Below are positions 33,849 through 43,547 of a DNA stretch of 64,000 nt, one piece after another. How positions within the stretch are numbered: the first letter of the stretch is position 1; the number at the start of each line of letters is the position of its first letter. A program made the translations under genes and the position numbers. The notes under the pieces are model-generated. The model did no database searches, had not been told where the DNA came from, and saw only the letters and a program-made list of their open reading frames with translations. The stretch comes from Alphaproteobacteria bacterium HGW-Alphaproteobacteria-1 (lineage in GTDB: Bacteria > Pseudomonadota > Alphaproteobacteria > Rhodobacterales > Rhodobacteraceae), in assembly GCA_002842985.1 (NCBI GenBank), contig PHEQ01000005.1:1-64000 (forward strand). The letters are read 5' to 3'.

Positions 33849-33924
33849 GCTTCACTGTTCGCGAAATACTCCCGCCGGAGGCCTCATATCTCTTCGGCAC
33901 ACCGCCCAAACCGAGGACCACGCC

Positions 33925-34602
33925 ATGATCCCCAGCACCTACCCCGCCAAGGCCGACATCGCCCGCCTCACCGCGCGAATGCTTCTGGAAGTCGAGGCGG
34001 TGCATTTCAACGCCGAAACCCCCTTCACCTTCGCGTCGGGGCTGAAATCGCCTACCTATATCGACTGCCGCAAGCTCATCTCCTACCCGCGCATCCGCAG
34101 CACCTTGATGGATTTTCTCACCATCACCGTGCTGCGCGAGGCCGGATTCGAGGCGTTCGACAATATCGCGGGCGGCGAGACAGCGGGCATTCCCTTTGCC
34201 GCGCTGGTGGCCGAGCGCATGGCCCTGCCGATGACCTATGTGCGCAAGAAACCCAAGGGTTACGGGCGCAACGCCCGCATCGAAGGCGCCATGCATGAGG
34301 GCCAGCGCGTGCTCCTGGTGGAGGATCTCACCACCGATGGCGGCTCCAAGCTCAGCTTCGTCGATGCCATCCGCGAGACCGGGGCCACCTGCGGACATAC
34401 CGCCGTCATCTTCTATTACGGCATCTTCCCCGAAACCGAAAAAACCCTCTGCGATCACGGCGTCGCGCTTCATCACCTGTGCACTTGGCGGGACGTTCTG
34501 GCAGAGGCCCGCGATCAGGCAAGCTTTGAAACCAAGACCCTGCGCGAGGTCGAATCGTTTCTCGACGATCCGCGCGGCTGGCAGGCAGCGCAGCGCGGCT
34601 GA
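33925..34602 (+). CDS. pyrE: Orotate phosphoribosyltransferase
   Basis: The 225-residue protein contains [25 protein letters not shown], the phosphate-binding [25 protein letters not shown] and the PRPP motif [14 protein letters not shown]. It makes OMP from orotate. It is next to pyrC, consistent with a small pyrimidine cluster. Confidence 0.96.
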   Translation: MIPSTYPAKADIARLTARMLLEVEAVHFNAETPFTFASGLKSPTYIDCRKLISYPRIRSTLMDFLTITVLREAGFEAFDNIAGGETAGIPFAALVAERMALPMTYVRKKPKGYGRNARIEGAMHEGQRVLLVEDLTTDGGSKLSFVDAIRETGATCGHTAVIFYYGIFPETEKTLCDHGVALHHLCTWRDVLAEARDQASFETKTLREVESFLDDPRGWQAAQRG

Positions 34603-34727
34603 GCGGGTGCCCCGCCGCAAAAATCCTTGTCTGAGGCAATCTCGCCACGGCCCCGCAAGAGCGACACAAGATGTTGCGCCAATGCCACGCCTCATGGCAA
34701 GATGAAGGCATGGCGGTGCGGCACAAG

Positions 34728-34736
34728 TTATCCACA
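34728..34736 (+). promoter_or_regulatory. Consensus DnaA box upstream of dnaB
   Basis: TTATCCACA is an exact match to the strict DnaA consensus, 75 bp before the dnaB start. It may link helicase expression to DnaA-ATP. No cluster of further boxes is seen, so it is not an origin. Confidence 0.5.
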
Positions 34737-34810
34737 GGAAGATACATTTTGCCCCCCGCGCAGGCCAGACGCTATGCCGTCGAGCCAGGGACAATAACAG
34801 GGCAGAGGCA

Positions 34811-36292
34811 ATGAACGAGATTCGCGCATTCAACCCGACCGGAGCCGAGATCGAGGCCGCCGAGAGCGTGCCCCACTCGATCGAGGCCGAACAGCAACTG
34901 CTGGGCGCGATCCTCACCAATAACGACATCTACGACCGCGTCGCCTCGATCATCGGGGCGCAGCATTTCTATGACCCGGTCCATGCCCGCATCTTCGAGA
35001 CCGCCGCCGCGCGCATCGCGCGCAATGCGCTGGCCTCGCCCGTGACGCTGCGCGCTTTTCTCGAGGACGACACTGGCCTCAAGGAACTGGGCGGTCCGGC
35101 CTACCTTGTCAAACTCGCGGGCGCCGCGATCTCGAGCTATGCCGCGCGCGACTATGCGCAGATGATCTATGACCTGGCGATAAGACGCGAACTGATCGCG
35201 CTCGGCCACGACATCGCGGCCAAAGCCGCCCGCGTCGAGGTGGCCAGCGAGCCGCGCGACCAGATCGTCGAGGCCGAACAGCAGCTTTACCAACTGGCCG
35301 AGCAGGGCAAATCCGACAGCGGCTTTCAAAGCTTTCTCAAGGCGGTCAAGGATGCCGTCGACGTCGCCAATGCCGCCTATATGCGCGAGGGCGGGCTTGC
35401 CGGGGTCGCCACCGGCCTGACCGACATGGACCAGAAGCTGGGCGGGCTGCACAAATCCGACCTGCTGATCCTCGCCGGACGCCCCTCGATGGGCAAGACC
35501 TCGCTCGCGACCAACATCGCCTTCAACGTCGCCCGCGCCTACAAGCGCGGAACGCTGCCCGACGGCACCGAAGGCGCTGTGGATGGCGGCGTGGTGGGGT
35601 TCTTCTCGCTCGAGATGAGCGCGGAACAGCTCGCAGGCCGCATCCTCGCCGAGGCGTCGGAAATCCCGTCGCACAAGATCCGCCGCGGTGACATGGACGA
35701 GGGCGAATTCCGCCGCTTTGTCGAGGCCGCCAAATCGCTCGAATCCTGTCCGCTCTTCATCGACGATACCGCCGCCTTGCCGATCAGCCAGATCGCCGCG
35801 CGCGCACGGCGGCTCAAGCGAACCCACGGGCTTGACCTTCTCATCGTGGACTATCTCCAGCTGGTGCGCGGCACATCGGAAAACCGGGTGCAGGAAATCG
35901 GCGAGATTTCCATGGGCCTCAAGGCCATCGCCAAGGAGTTGAACATCCCGGTGATCGCCCTCTCGCAGCTCTCGCGTCAGGTGGAAAACCGCGAGGACAA
36001 GCGCCCTCAGCTCTCGGACCTGCGCGAATCGGGCTCGATCGAGCAGGATGCCGATGTGGTGATGTTTGTCTTCCGCGAGGTCTATTACAAGGAACGCGAG
36101 AAACCGGGCGAGCACGAAATGGACAGGATGGCCGAGTGGCAGGAGGCCATGTCACGCCTGCACGGCAAGGCCGAGGTGATCATCGGCAAACAGCGCCACG
36201 GCCCCATCGGCACCATCGAGCTGAGCTTCGAGGAACAGTTCACCCGCTTCGGCAACCTCGTGAAGCCCTGGCAACAGGATCAGGGGCACTGA
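34811..36292 (+). CDS. dnaB: Replicative DNA helicase DnaB
   Basis: The 493-residue helicase has an N-terminal domain beginning SVPHSIEAEQQLLGAILTNNDIYD, a linker, and a RecA-like C-terminal domain with Walker A AGRPSMGKTSLATN, FFSLEMSAEQLAGRIL, Walker B LLIVDYLQLVRG, and LSQLSRQVENREDKRPQLSDLRESGSIEQDAD. It unwinds DNA at the replication fork as a hexamer. No intein is present. It converges on the SLC13 gene with only 9 bp between stops. Confidence 0.97.
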   Translation: MNEIRAFNPTGAEIEAAESVPHSIEAEQQLLGAILTNNDIYDRVASIIGAQHFYDPVHARIFETAAARIARNALASPVTLRAFLEDDTGLKELGGPAYLVKLAGAAISSYAARDYAQMIYDLAIRRELIALGHDIAAKAARVEVASEPRDQIVEAEQQLYQLAEQGKSDSGFQSFLKAVKDAVDVANAAYMREGGLAGVATGLTDMDQKLGGLHKSDLLILAGRPSMGKTSLATNIAFNVARAYKRGTLPDGTEGAVDGGVVGFFSLEMSAEQLAGRILAEASEIPSHKIRRGDMDEGEFRRFVEAAKSLESCPLFIDDTAALPISQIAARARRLKRTHGLDLLIVDYLQLVRGTSENRVQEIGEISMGLKAIAKELNIPVIALSQLSRQVENREDKRPQLSDLRESGSIEQDADVVMFVFREVYYKEREKPGEHEMDRMAEWQEAMSRLHGKAEVIIGKQRHGPIGTIELSFEEQFTRFGNLVKPWQQDQGH

Positions 36293-36301
36293 GCCCCCGC
36301 C

Positions 36302-38077
36302 TCAAAACGGGAAAAAGAGCGGTATGATCAGCACGGCCACCACCGCGAAGATCACGTTGAGCGGCAGGCCGACCACAAGAAAATCGCGGAACTTGTAGCC
36401 GCCCGCGCCATAGACGAAGGTGTTGGTCTGATAGCCGATGGGGGTGGCGAAACTGGCCGAGGCGGCGAACATCACGGCCATGATGAAGGGGCGCGGATCA
36501 TGGCCCAGTTGCACCGCCACCCCGATCACGATAGGACCGATCAGGATCGCCACCGCGTTGTTGGTGACCATCTCCGTCAGAACGCTGGTCAGAACATAGA
36601 CCGCCGCAAGGATCACGAGCGGGCCGAACCCGTCCAGCAGGCCCACCACCGTCTCGACGATAAGCCGCGCCGTGCCCGTCTCCTGCATCCCGAGGCTCAC
36701 CCCCAGCATCCCGAAAATCAGGAACAGAATCCGCCAGTCGATCGCCTCGAACGCCTCTTCGGGATCAACACAGCGGGTCATCATCACCACCACCGCGCCG
36801 ATCACCGCCAGCCCGGCAATCGGCATGACGTTGACCGCCGCCAGGCCCATGACGGCAAGGATCGTCAGAATGGCAATCGGTGCCTTGGCCCTCCGCATCG
36901 CCTGTTCCGACGGCGCGGTCAGGTTGACGATGCCCCCGTCCTCCATCAGCCGCTGAATGCCCTCGGGCGGCCCTTCGAGCAGCAATGTGTCGGCGAATTG
37001 CAGGCGCACGTCCTGCAACTCCTGGCTGATATTCTGCTCCTGCCGGTGCACGGCCATCAGGTAGACACCATATTTGCGGCGCAGCTTGAGGTCCTTGATG
37101 GGCTTGCCACGCAGGTGCGAATTGGGGCCGACGCTGGCCTCCATGGTGATCGTTCGATCCGCCGTCACCGGCTCGAATCCGCTGTCATCCATGCCGCGAA
37201 ACTCGATCTCGCCGTTGTCTTTCAGGCCCAGGATTTCACCGGTGTCGGTCTTGATCACCACCCGGTCGCCCGCCTCGAGCACAATGTCCTTGAGATGCCG
37301 ACGCATCGAGACCTCGCCGCGCACCACGTCGAGGATGCGCGCGCCCGCGCGATTGAACGGCAGGTCGCTCAGCTTCTTGCCGATATATTTGGATTCGTGC
37401 GGAATGAGCAGGCGGGCAAGAAACTTGCGCTTGCTCTCCTGACCCAGAACGCTCGCCAGCGAGGCCCGGTCCGGCAGCAGGAACCGCCCGGCAAACACCA
37501 TGTAGATCAAGCCCACCGTGGCAAAGACCAGCCCCGGCAAGGTCATTTCGAACATGGAGATCGGCGGCTGTCCCGCATCGCGCGCAACCCCGCTCATCAG
37601 GATGTTGGTGGAGGTGCCGACAAGTGTCAGCGTGCCGCCGAAAATCGCAGAGAAACTCAGCGGAATGAGCAGCTTGGACGAGGACACGCCGACCGAAGAC
37701 GCCACCGAGATCATCACCGGCGTGAGCAGGATCACCACCGGCGTGTTGTTCATGAAGGCCGAGGCCCCCATCGCGCCCAGCATCATGAACAGGATCGTGC
37801 GCAGGAAGGACCCCCGCGCCTGGCCGCGCAGAAAGCCCCCGATCATCTCGAGCACACCGGTCCGTTCGAGGGCTGCGGAAATAATGAACATCATGGCGAT
37901 GGTAATGGGCGCGGACGAGCCGAATACCTTGAGAAAATCGCCCGTCTCCACGATCCCCGTGGCCAAAAGCAAAGCTGACGCGCCAAGGGCCGTCACCTCT
38001 GGCGGGTAGACTTCCTTCAAAAAACCGACAAACACCACCACCAGAAGCAGCAGCATGAATATCTGTTCGAGCGTCAT
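36302..38077 (-). CDS. SLC13 family permease with two RCK_C domains
   Basis: The 591-residue protein has about eleven hydrophobic segments divided by a cytosolic region (~200-390) with two TrkA-C-like domains (IGKKLSDLPFNRAGARILDVVRG and LRGKPIKDLKLRRKYGVYLMAVHR). SLC13/DASS motifs include MNNTPVVILLTPVM and the C-terminal SASFATPIGYQTNTFVYGAGGYKFRDF. Such proteins carry sulfate, dicarboxylates or related anions with Na+. The substrate is not defined here. Confidence 0.92.
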   Translation of the reverse strand: MTLEQIFMLLLLVVVFVGFLKEVYPPEVTALGASALLLATGIVETGDFLKVFGSSAPITIAMMFIISAALERTGVLEMIGGFLRGQARGSFLRTILFMMLGAMGASAFMNNTPVVILLTPVMISVASSVGVSSSKLLIPLSFSAIFGGTLTLVGTSTNILMSGVARDAGQPPISMFEMTLPGLVFATVGLIYMVFAGRFLLPDRASLASVLGQESKRKFLARLLIPHESKYIGKKLSDLPFNRAGARILDVVRGEVSMRRHLKDIVLEAGDRVVIKTDTGEILGLKDNGEIEFRGMDDSGFEPVTADRTITMEASVGPNSHLRGKPIKDLKLRRKYGVYLMAVHRQEQNISQELQDVRLQFADTLLLEGPPEGIQRLMEDGGIVNLTAPSEQAMRRAKAPIAILTILAVMGLAAVNVMPIAGLAVIGAVVVMMTRCVDPEEAFEAIDWRILFLIFGMLGVSLGMQETGTARLIVETVVGLLDGFGPLVILAAVYVLTSVLTEMVTNNAVAILIGPIVIGVAVQLGHDPRPFIMAVMFAASASFATPIGYQTNTFVYGAGGYKFRDFLVVGLPLNVIFAVVAVLIIPLFFPF

Positions 38078-38235
38078 GGCCTCGCCGATCCCGATTACCG
38101 CGCCTCACACGCGCAGTAACGTCAGCCGAGCCACATTTTCAACCGCAGAATGGAATCTTATTCTACTGCGGCGCAGGTGTCCGCGCGCACTGGCGCAAAG
38201 AAGGTCGGTTCTTCTGGCCTGAAATATCCCGGGGG

Positions 38236-38313
38236 TGTGGGGGCTGGCCCCCACTTGACCCTGCGTGTGGGGGCTGGCCCCCACTTGACCCTGCGTGTGG
38301 GGGCTGGCCCCCA
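38236..38313. repeat. Triple tandem hairpin repeat (30-bp unit)
   Basis: The unit, beginning TGTGGGGGCTGGCCCCCACT and 30 bp long, occurs twice in full (38236, 38266) and a third time as its palindromic part (38296-38313). Each contains the perfect inverted repeat GTGGGGGC-TG-GCCCCCAC. It lies just after the usg stop on its transcript side and probably acts as a terminator or mRNA-protecting structure that has expanded. It is too short and too self-complementary for a CRISPR array. Confidence 0.9.
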
Positions 38314-38322
38314 CGGCTGCCC

Positions 38323-38592
38323 TCAATGGAGGGTGAATTCGCCGGTCACGTTGCGCCATTCGCCGGGTGCGATCATCTTGCGATGGGTGAACCGCACCGA
38401 ATGCAGCGGCCCCTCGATCTCGCGCTGCCAGAATTCGATGAAGCCGAACAGCTTCGGATGATCGGGCGCGATATCGTATTCCTGCCACAGATAGCTGTTG
38501 AGCACGTTGCGGTAATCGGGCATCCGGTAGAAGAATTCCGCCGTGGTCAGCCCGTAGCCTTTCAGCATGAGTTCGGTCTCTGACATTTCCAT
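38323..38592 (-). CDS. usg: Usg protein
   Basis: The ATG at 38592 follows CAGGAG at good distance and gives MEMSETELMLKGYGLTTAEFFYRMPDYRNVLNSYLWQEYDIAPDHPKLFGFIEFW, the conserved Usg family of alphaproteobacteria (named for a gene upstream of trpF in Caulobacter). Length 89 is typical. Its molecular function is unknown. It is divergent from gyrA, with a triple hairpin after its stop. Confidence 0.93.
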   Translation of the reverse strand: MEMSETELMLKGYGLTTAEFFYRMPDYRNVLNSYLWQEYDIAPDHPKLFGFIEFWQREIEGPLHSVRFTHRKMIAPGEWRNVTGEFTLH

Positions 38593-38784
38593 GTTTCTGC
38601 TCCTGTCATGTGCCTGACAGGACCAATGTGCCATCAAAAAATTACTTTTCAATGAAAACAGTATGTTATCACTCGTGATCCGAGGCTGCCAGATGCGCCG
38701 CCCCAGCCCCATTGCACCCCATATCATGGAACTGTTATAGTCCGTCCAACAATATATAGCGGCAGATCACAGGACCATCAAAAC

Positions 38785-41523
38785 GTGAGCGATACGCCCC
38801 AACCACCTGAAATCACAGGCGAAACCCCGCCAGAGCCGCCCCGTCATCACGGGCCGCAGATCTCGATCACGCAGGAGATGAAGGTCTCCTATCTCGATTA
38901 TGCCATGAGCGTGATCGTGAGCCGCGCCATCCCCGATCTGCGCGACGGTCTCAAACCCGTGCACCGGCGCATCCTCTATGCGATGCACGAGGGCGGCAAC
39001 ACCCATGACAAGCCCTACCGGAAATCGGCCCGCGCCGTGGGTGACGTGATGGGTAAATACCACCCGCACGGGGATTCGGCGATCTATGATGCGCTGGTGC
39101 GCATGGCGCAGGACTTCTCGATGTCGCTGCCGCTTCTGGATGGGCAGGGCAATTTCGGCTCGATGGACGGCGATAACGCCGCGGCCATGCGCTATACCGA
39201 GGTGCGCATGGACAAGCCGGCCGCCTATCTGCTGGCCGATATCGACAAGGACACCGTCAACTTCCAGGACAATTACGACGGCAAGGACCGCGAACCCAGC
39301 GTCCTGCCCGCGCGTTTCCCCAACATGCTGGTCAATGGCGCGGGCGGCATCGCCGTCGGCATGGCCACCAACATTCCGCCGCACAATCTGGGCGAGGTGG
39401 TCGATGCCACGCTGGCGCTGATCGAGGATCCCGATCTGGAAAGCGAGGATCTGATCCGCTACGTCCCCGGCCCGGATTTCCCAACCGGCGGGCTGATGCT
39501 GGGCCGGTCGGGCGCGCGCAAGGCCTATCTCGAGGGGCGCGGCAGCGTCATCATCCGCGCCCGCACCCATGTCGAGGAGTTGCGCAAGGACCGCTTTGCC
39601 ATCGTCATCGACGAGATCCCCTATCAGGTGAACAAGGCCACGATGATCGAGCGCATCGCCGAGGCCGCCCGTGATAAGCGCATCGAGGGCATTGCCCATG
39701 TCCAGGACGAAAGCGACCGCAACGGCGTGCGCGTCGTGGTCGAATTGAAGCGTGACGCCACCGCCGAGGTCGTGCTCAACCAGCTTTTCCGCTTTACCCC
39801 GATGCAGACCTCGTTCGGCTGCAACATGCTGGCGCTCAATGGCGGCAAGCCCGAGCAACTGACGCTCCACCGGTTTCTGTCGCTGTTCATCCAGTTCCGC
39901 GAGGAAGTGGTCGCGCGCCGCACCGCGTTCGAGTTGCGCCGCGCGCGTGAGCGGGCGCATGTGCTCTGCGGTCTCGCTGTCGCGGTCTCGAACGTCGACG
40001 AGGTTGTGGCCACGATCCGCGCCTCTGCCGACGCCGCCGAGGCGCGGGTGAAGCTGATGACGCGGCGCTGGCCTGCGGGCGACATCCTGCCCTATATCGC
40101 GCTCATCGACGACCCCTCCCACCGCGCCAACGAGGACGGCACCTATAACCTGTCTGAGACGCAGGCCCGCGCGATTCTCGATCTGCGCCTGCAACGCCTC
40201 ACCCAACTTGGCGTCAAGGAGGTGACGGACGAGTTGCAGGACCTTGCCGGCAAGATCAAGGACTACCTCGCCATCCTCGCCAGCCGCGAGCGGATCATGG
40301 AGATCATCTCGGAGGAACTGCGCGAGGTGCGCGAGCTTTTCGCCGTGCCGCGCCGCACCGAGATCGTGGACTGGTCCGGCGACATGGAAGACGAGGACCT
40401 GATCGAGCGCGAGGAGATGGTCGTCACGATCACGCAGGGCGGTTACATCAAACGCACGGCGCTCGACGAGTTTCGCGCGCAGAAGCGCGGCGGCAAGGGG
40501 CTGTCGAGCATGGCCACCAAGGATGAGGACGTTGTCACGTCGCTCTTTGTCGCCAATACCCACACGCCGCTCCTGGTCTTCACCACCGATGGCATGGTCT
40601 ACAAGCTCAAGACATGGCGGCTGCCGCAGGGCGGGCGCACCTCAAAGGGCAAGGCCATCGTCAACATCCTGCCGATCCCGGCGGGGGTGTCGATCGCGGC
40701 CCTTCTGCCCGTGGACCGCGCCGAAGAGGACTGGGACGACCTGCATATCGTCTTTGCCACCTCGGCGGGCGACGTGCGGCGTAATGCGCTCAGCGATTTC
40801 GTCAACGTCAAGCGAAACGGCAAGATCGCGATGGACCTGCCCGAGGGCGTGGAGCTGGTCAATGCGCGCATCTGCTCGGATGAGGATGACGTCATGCTGG
40901 TCACGGATTCCGGCCGCGCGATCCGCTTTTCGGTGGGCGATGTGCGCGTGTTCAAGGGCCGCAAGTCCACCGGTGTGCGCGGCATTCGCCTGCTCAACGG
41001 CGACCGTGTCGTGTCGATGTCGGTCATTCGTCATTTCGAGGCCACGCCGGACGAGCGCGCGGCCTTCCTCAAGCGGTTCCGGGCCGAGTTCGGCGCCGAT
41101 CCCGAGGAAGACATCACCGATCCCGAGGCCATGGGCAATGCCGATGCCGCCCTGCCCGAGGCGCGCTATCAGGAAATGCTGGCCGCGCAGGACCTGATCC
41201 TGACCATAACCGCGCGCGGCACGGGCAAGCTCTCGTCCAGCCACGACTACCCGGTGCGCGGGCGCGGCGGCCAGGGTGTGACCGCCATCGAGAAAACGAT
41301 GCGCGGCGGCCCGCTTGTCGCCTCCTTCCCGGTTGCCCGCGAGGATCAGATCATGCTCGCCACCTCAACCGGCCAATCCATCCGTGTGCCCGTTGAGGGG
41401 ATTTCCTTCCGCTCGCGCGCGGCGGGCGGCGTGCGGGTGTTCAACACCGGTGCGGACGAAGAGGTGGTTTCGGTCGCGTGGATCGCCGATCAGGGGGATG
41501 AAAGCGACGCGCCCGAGGTCTGA
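38785..41523 (+). CDS. gyrA: DNA gyrase subunit A
   Basis: Translation starts at GTG (38785) and gives 912 residues. The breakage-reunion domain has [28 protein letters not shown], the quinolone-region [10 protein letters not shown] with Ser 98 and Asp 102 (sensitive-type residues at the E. coli 83 and 87 positions), and the catalytic Tyr 137 in AAAMRYTEV. The C-terminal beta-pinwheel includes the GyrA box QKRGGKG. Both the GyrA box and the pinwheel argue for gyrase rather than ParC. Confidence 0.97.
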   Translation: MSDTPQPPEITGETPPEPPRHHGPQISITQEMKVSYLDYAMSVIVSRAIPDLRDGLKPVHRRILYAMHEGGNTHDKPYRKSARAVGDVMGKYHPHGDSAIYDALVRMAQDFSMSLPLLDGQGNFGSMDGDNAAAMRYTEVRMDKPAAYLLADIDKDTVNFQDNYDGKDREPSVLPARFPNMLVNGAGGIAVGMATNIPPHNLGEVVDATLALIEDPDLESEDLIRYVPGPDFPTGGLMLGRSGARKAYLEGRGSVIIRARTHVEELRKDRFAIVIDEIPYQVNKATMIERIAEAARDKRIEGIAHVQDESDRNGVRVVVELKRDATAEVVLNQLFRFTPMQTSFGCNMLALNGGKPEQLTLHRFLSLFIQFREEVVARRTAFELRRARERAHVLCGLAVAVSNVDEVVATIRASADAAEARVKLMTRRWPAGDILPYIALIDDPSHRANEDGTYNLSETQARAILDLRLQRLTQLGVKEVTDELQDLAGKIKDYLAILASRERIMEIISEELREVRELFAVPRRTEIVDWSGDMEDEDLIEREEMVVTITQGGYIKRTALDEFRAQKRGGKGLSSMATKDEDVVTSLFVANTHTPLLVFTTDGMVYKLKTWRLPQGGRTSKGKAIVNILPIPAGVSIAALLPVDRAEEDWDDLHIVFATSAGDVRRNALSDFVNVKRNGKIAMDLPEGVELVNARICSDEDDVMLVTDSGRAIRFSVGDVRVFKGRKSTGVRGIRLLNGDRVVSMSVIRHFEATPDERAAFLKRFRAEFGADPEEDITDPEAMGNADAALPEARYQEMLAAQDLILTITARGTGKLSSSHDYPVRGRGGQGVTAIEKTMRGGPLVASFPVAREDQIMLATSTGQSIRVPVEGISFRSRAAGGVRVFNTGADEEVVSVAWIADQGDESDAPEV

Positions 41524-41568
41524 CCGACGGGCACGCATGGCCTTCATTAATCTTTAATTCGTCAGATT

Positions 41569-41600
41569 TCGGCCCGATTGTCAAGTGATAGTCGGGCCGA
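41569..41600 (+). terminator. Hairpin downstream of gyrA
   Basis: TCGGCCCGA and TCGGGCCGA form a 9-bp perfect stem around a 14-nt loop, 46 bp after the gyrA stop. There is no U-run, so it is only a candidate terminator or 3' stabilising structure. Confidence 0.4.
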
Positions 41601-41667
41601 CTACATTCTCAATGGTTGTATATGGTGTCCGGTTTTCCCCTTTTAACGATGAACAGGACAGCCCATC

Positions 41668-42207
41668 ATGAAACGTGCCCCCGTCGTCGATCAGATCGGC
41701 CTCAACCTGCTGCGCATCGTGATCGGCACCTATTTCATGGCGCTCGCACTCGGCTTGATCGAGGGGTTCGACCCCGCCGCCCTTTTCTACCCCGTGATGG
41801 GAGCCGTCATTGCCGAGACCGTCGGCGCGACCCTCCTGCTGAGCCTTGCCATCTGGTTCATGCTGGGCACCACGCTGCGGCTTGCGGCGCTGAGCCTTGC
41901 GCTCTTTGTGCTCAGTTCAAGTTTCATGGCCAATTTCATAGCCGGTCCGGCCGAGAACCTGTCGGCCTTCTGGTATGATCTGACCCTCACCTGCGCGGTG
42001 CTGCTCAGCTATATGGCACTGGACACACGCAGCATACGCCGCGCCTCGATTTTCGCGCATCGCGCGCGGCTCCGCCGGATTGCCGCGCTGCGACGGATCA
42101 AACCTCGTCCTGTGGCCTCTGGCGCTGCGACGGCCAAATCGGCATCTCGCCGCCCCCGTCCGAAGGTGACGGACGAGGAAGAAACCAACATTTTTGCCAA
42201 TATCTGA
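41668..42207 (+). CDS. Hypothetical inner membrane protein
   Basis: The 179-residue protein has four predicted membrane helices (about 10-35, 40-60, 65-90, 100-120) and a basic, Arg/Ala-rich cytosolic tail ending TDEEETNIFANI. It has some likeness to small DoxX-type proteins but no firm signature. It stands alone between gyrA and a convergent polysaccharide export gene. I do not recognise a function. Confidence 0.82.
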   Translation: MKRAPVVDQIGLNLLRIVIGTYFMALALGLIEGFDPAALFYPVMGAVIAETVGATLLLSLAIWFMLGTTLRLAALSLALFVLSSSFMANFIAGPAENLSAFWYDLTLTCAVLLSYMALDTRSIRRASIFAHRARLRRIAALRRIKPRPVASGAATAKSASRRPRPKVTDEEETNIFANI

Positions 42208-42219
42208 CGCGGTTGGTCG

Positions 42220-43413
42220 TCAATCCGAGAGGTTGTTGGCCGTGGCCCCGATGCCGACCACGGTTCCGAAAAGGCCAAGGATGGTCTGCACCCGCGTGAC
42301 CGGCGATTCGGTCGCCAGCACGGTATCACCGGGATGAATCGGGAAGGCGCGCGCGGCAAAAAGCCCGTCAGCGGCACTAAGATCAAGGCTGAACACCACC
42401 TGCGCCATCTGCGGCCCAGGCTGTGCCCGCAGGGCCTCGGCGGGAAAGTCGCGCAGGATCAGCAGGCCCTTTGGATCGGCCCGCGCCGCGCTCAGCCCGC
42501 CCATGGCCGAGACTGCCTCCATCGCGGTCATCGACTCTTTCTCGAAATGGATCACCTTTTGCGTGCCTGCCGCGCCAAGCGCGTTGAAGCTGCGGTCATC
42601 CTCGATCACCACCACCTGATCGCCCCCGCGCAAGAGCACGTTGCGCGCGGGATCGCGCAGCAGCGTCTCGGCGCGCGCCTCGAAGCGGTGGCCGTCGCGT
42701 TGCAGCACCACAAGCGGATGGCGCAGGTCGGCGTCAATGCCGCCCGCCTCGGCCAGCACGCTCAGGATGCGCGTATTGCGGCTGTCGAGCGGATAGCGCC
42801 CCGGTGCGCCCACGCCCGAGACCATATCCACCGTGTTGTTGCGCCCCGGCACGACCGCAAGCTGCACCTGCGCCGTGGGGGCGATGTCGGCCAGCGCGCT
42901 CTGCACGTGCGTGCGCGCCTCATCGGTGCTCATGCCGCCCACCACGACCTCGCCCACATAGGGCATGAAGATCGCCCCCGAGGAGGTGACCGTCATCGTC
43001 GGCACGGAGGTGAGCCGCGCGTCGGGTGTGGCGAGAAGCGAATTTTCCTGCGAATCCCAGATGGACAGGTCGATCCGGTCGCCGCTGCGGATCACCGAGG
43101 AATCCGGCCCGCGCCCCGCCTGCGGCCAGTGATAGCGCCCGCTCCAGCCGGTGACAGGCCAGCGCACCAGTTCCGGAACCCGTGCGCGCGTGACCTCGAC
43201 AACCTGAAAGGTCGGGGTCTCTGAGCCTTGCGGGCGCAGCACATCGGATTGAAGCGCGGCCCCGCTCGGAAGCGTGCAGGCGGTTGCGACAAGACAAAGG
43301 AGCACAGCCCCGAGACCCCGGCAAAGTGGCAGCACAGTCAAGACCCCCCGATCCGAATGACTGAATTGAATTACCTGTTCTCCTACCGTGCAAGATACGA
43401 AAGACACAATCAA
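42220..43413 (-). CDS. Polysaccharide biosynthesis/export protein (Wza-like, SLBB)
   Basis: The 397-residue outer-membrane export protein has a signal region with a possible lipobox ending ATAC (Cys 46). The polysaccharide export domain follows (SVIRSGDRIDLSIWDSQENSLL, GAIFMPYVGEVVVGGMSTDEARTHVQSAL), then SLBB-type repeats (VSGVGAPGRYPLDSRNTRILSVLAEAGGI) and a C-terminal helix. The true start may be downstream of the ATG at 43413. It is divergent from a nucleotide-sugar dehydratase gene and probably belongs to the same surface polysaccharide pathway. Confidence 0.9.
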   Translation of the reverse strand: MIVSFVSCTVGEQVIQFSHSDRGVLTVLPLCRGLGAVLLCLVATACTLPSGAALQSDVLRPQGSETPTFQVVEVTRARVPELVRWPVTGWSGRYHWPQAGRGPDSSVIRSGDRIDLSIWDSQENSLLATPDARLTSVPTMTVTSSGAIFMPYVGEVVVGGMSTDEARTHVQSALADIAPTAQVQLAVVPGRNNTVDMVSGVGAPGRYPLDSRNTRILSVLAEAGGIDADLRHPLVVLQRDGHRFEARAETLLRDPARNVLLRGGDQVVVIEDDRSFNALGAAGTQKVIHFEKESMTAMEAVSAMGGLSAARADPKGLLILRDFPAEALRAQPGPQMAQVVFSLDLSAADGLFAARAFPIHPGDTVLATESPVTRVQTILGLFGTVVGIGATANNLSD

Positions 43414-43547
43414 AAACTTGAAAAAGGTTGTGCGGCAGGGTCTCTCCTGTCCGTCACACTCCGGTGAAAGCCATTGCCCCGCAGGCCACCCGGACCCTAG
43501 TGTAGACGCAACGCGCGCCCCGTCCGCGCCACGAAACGGAGACGCCC

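Noticed and set aside
38236..38313. Possible CRISPR array (three regularly spaced repeats)
   Set aside because: The 'spacers' are identical, the unit is a perfect hairpin, and no cas genes are near.
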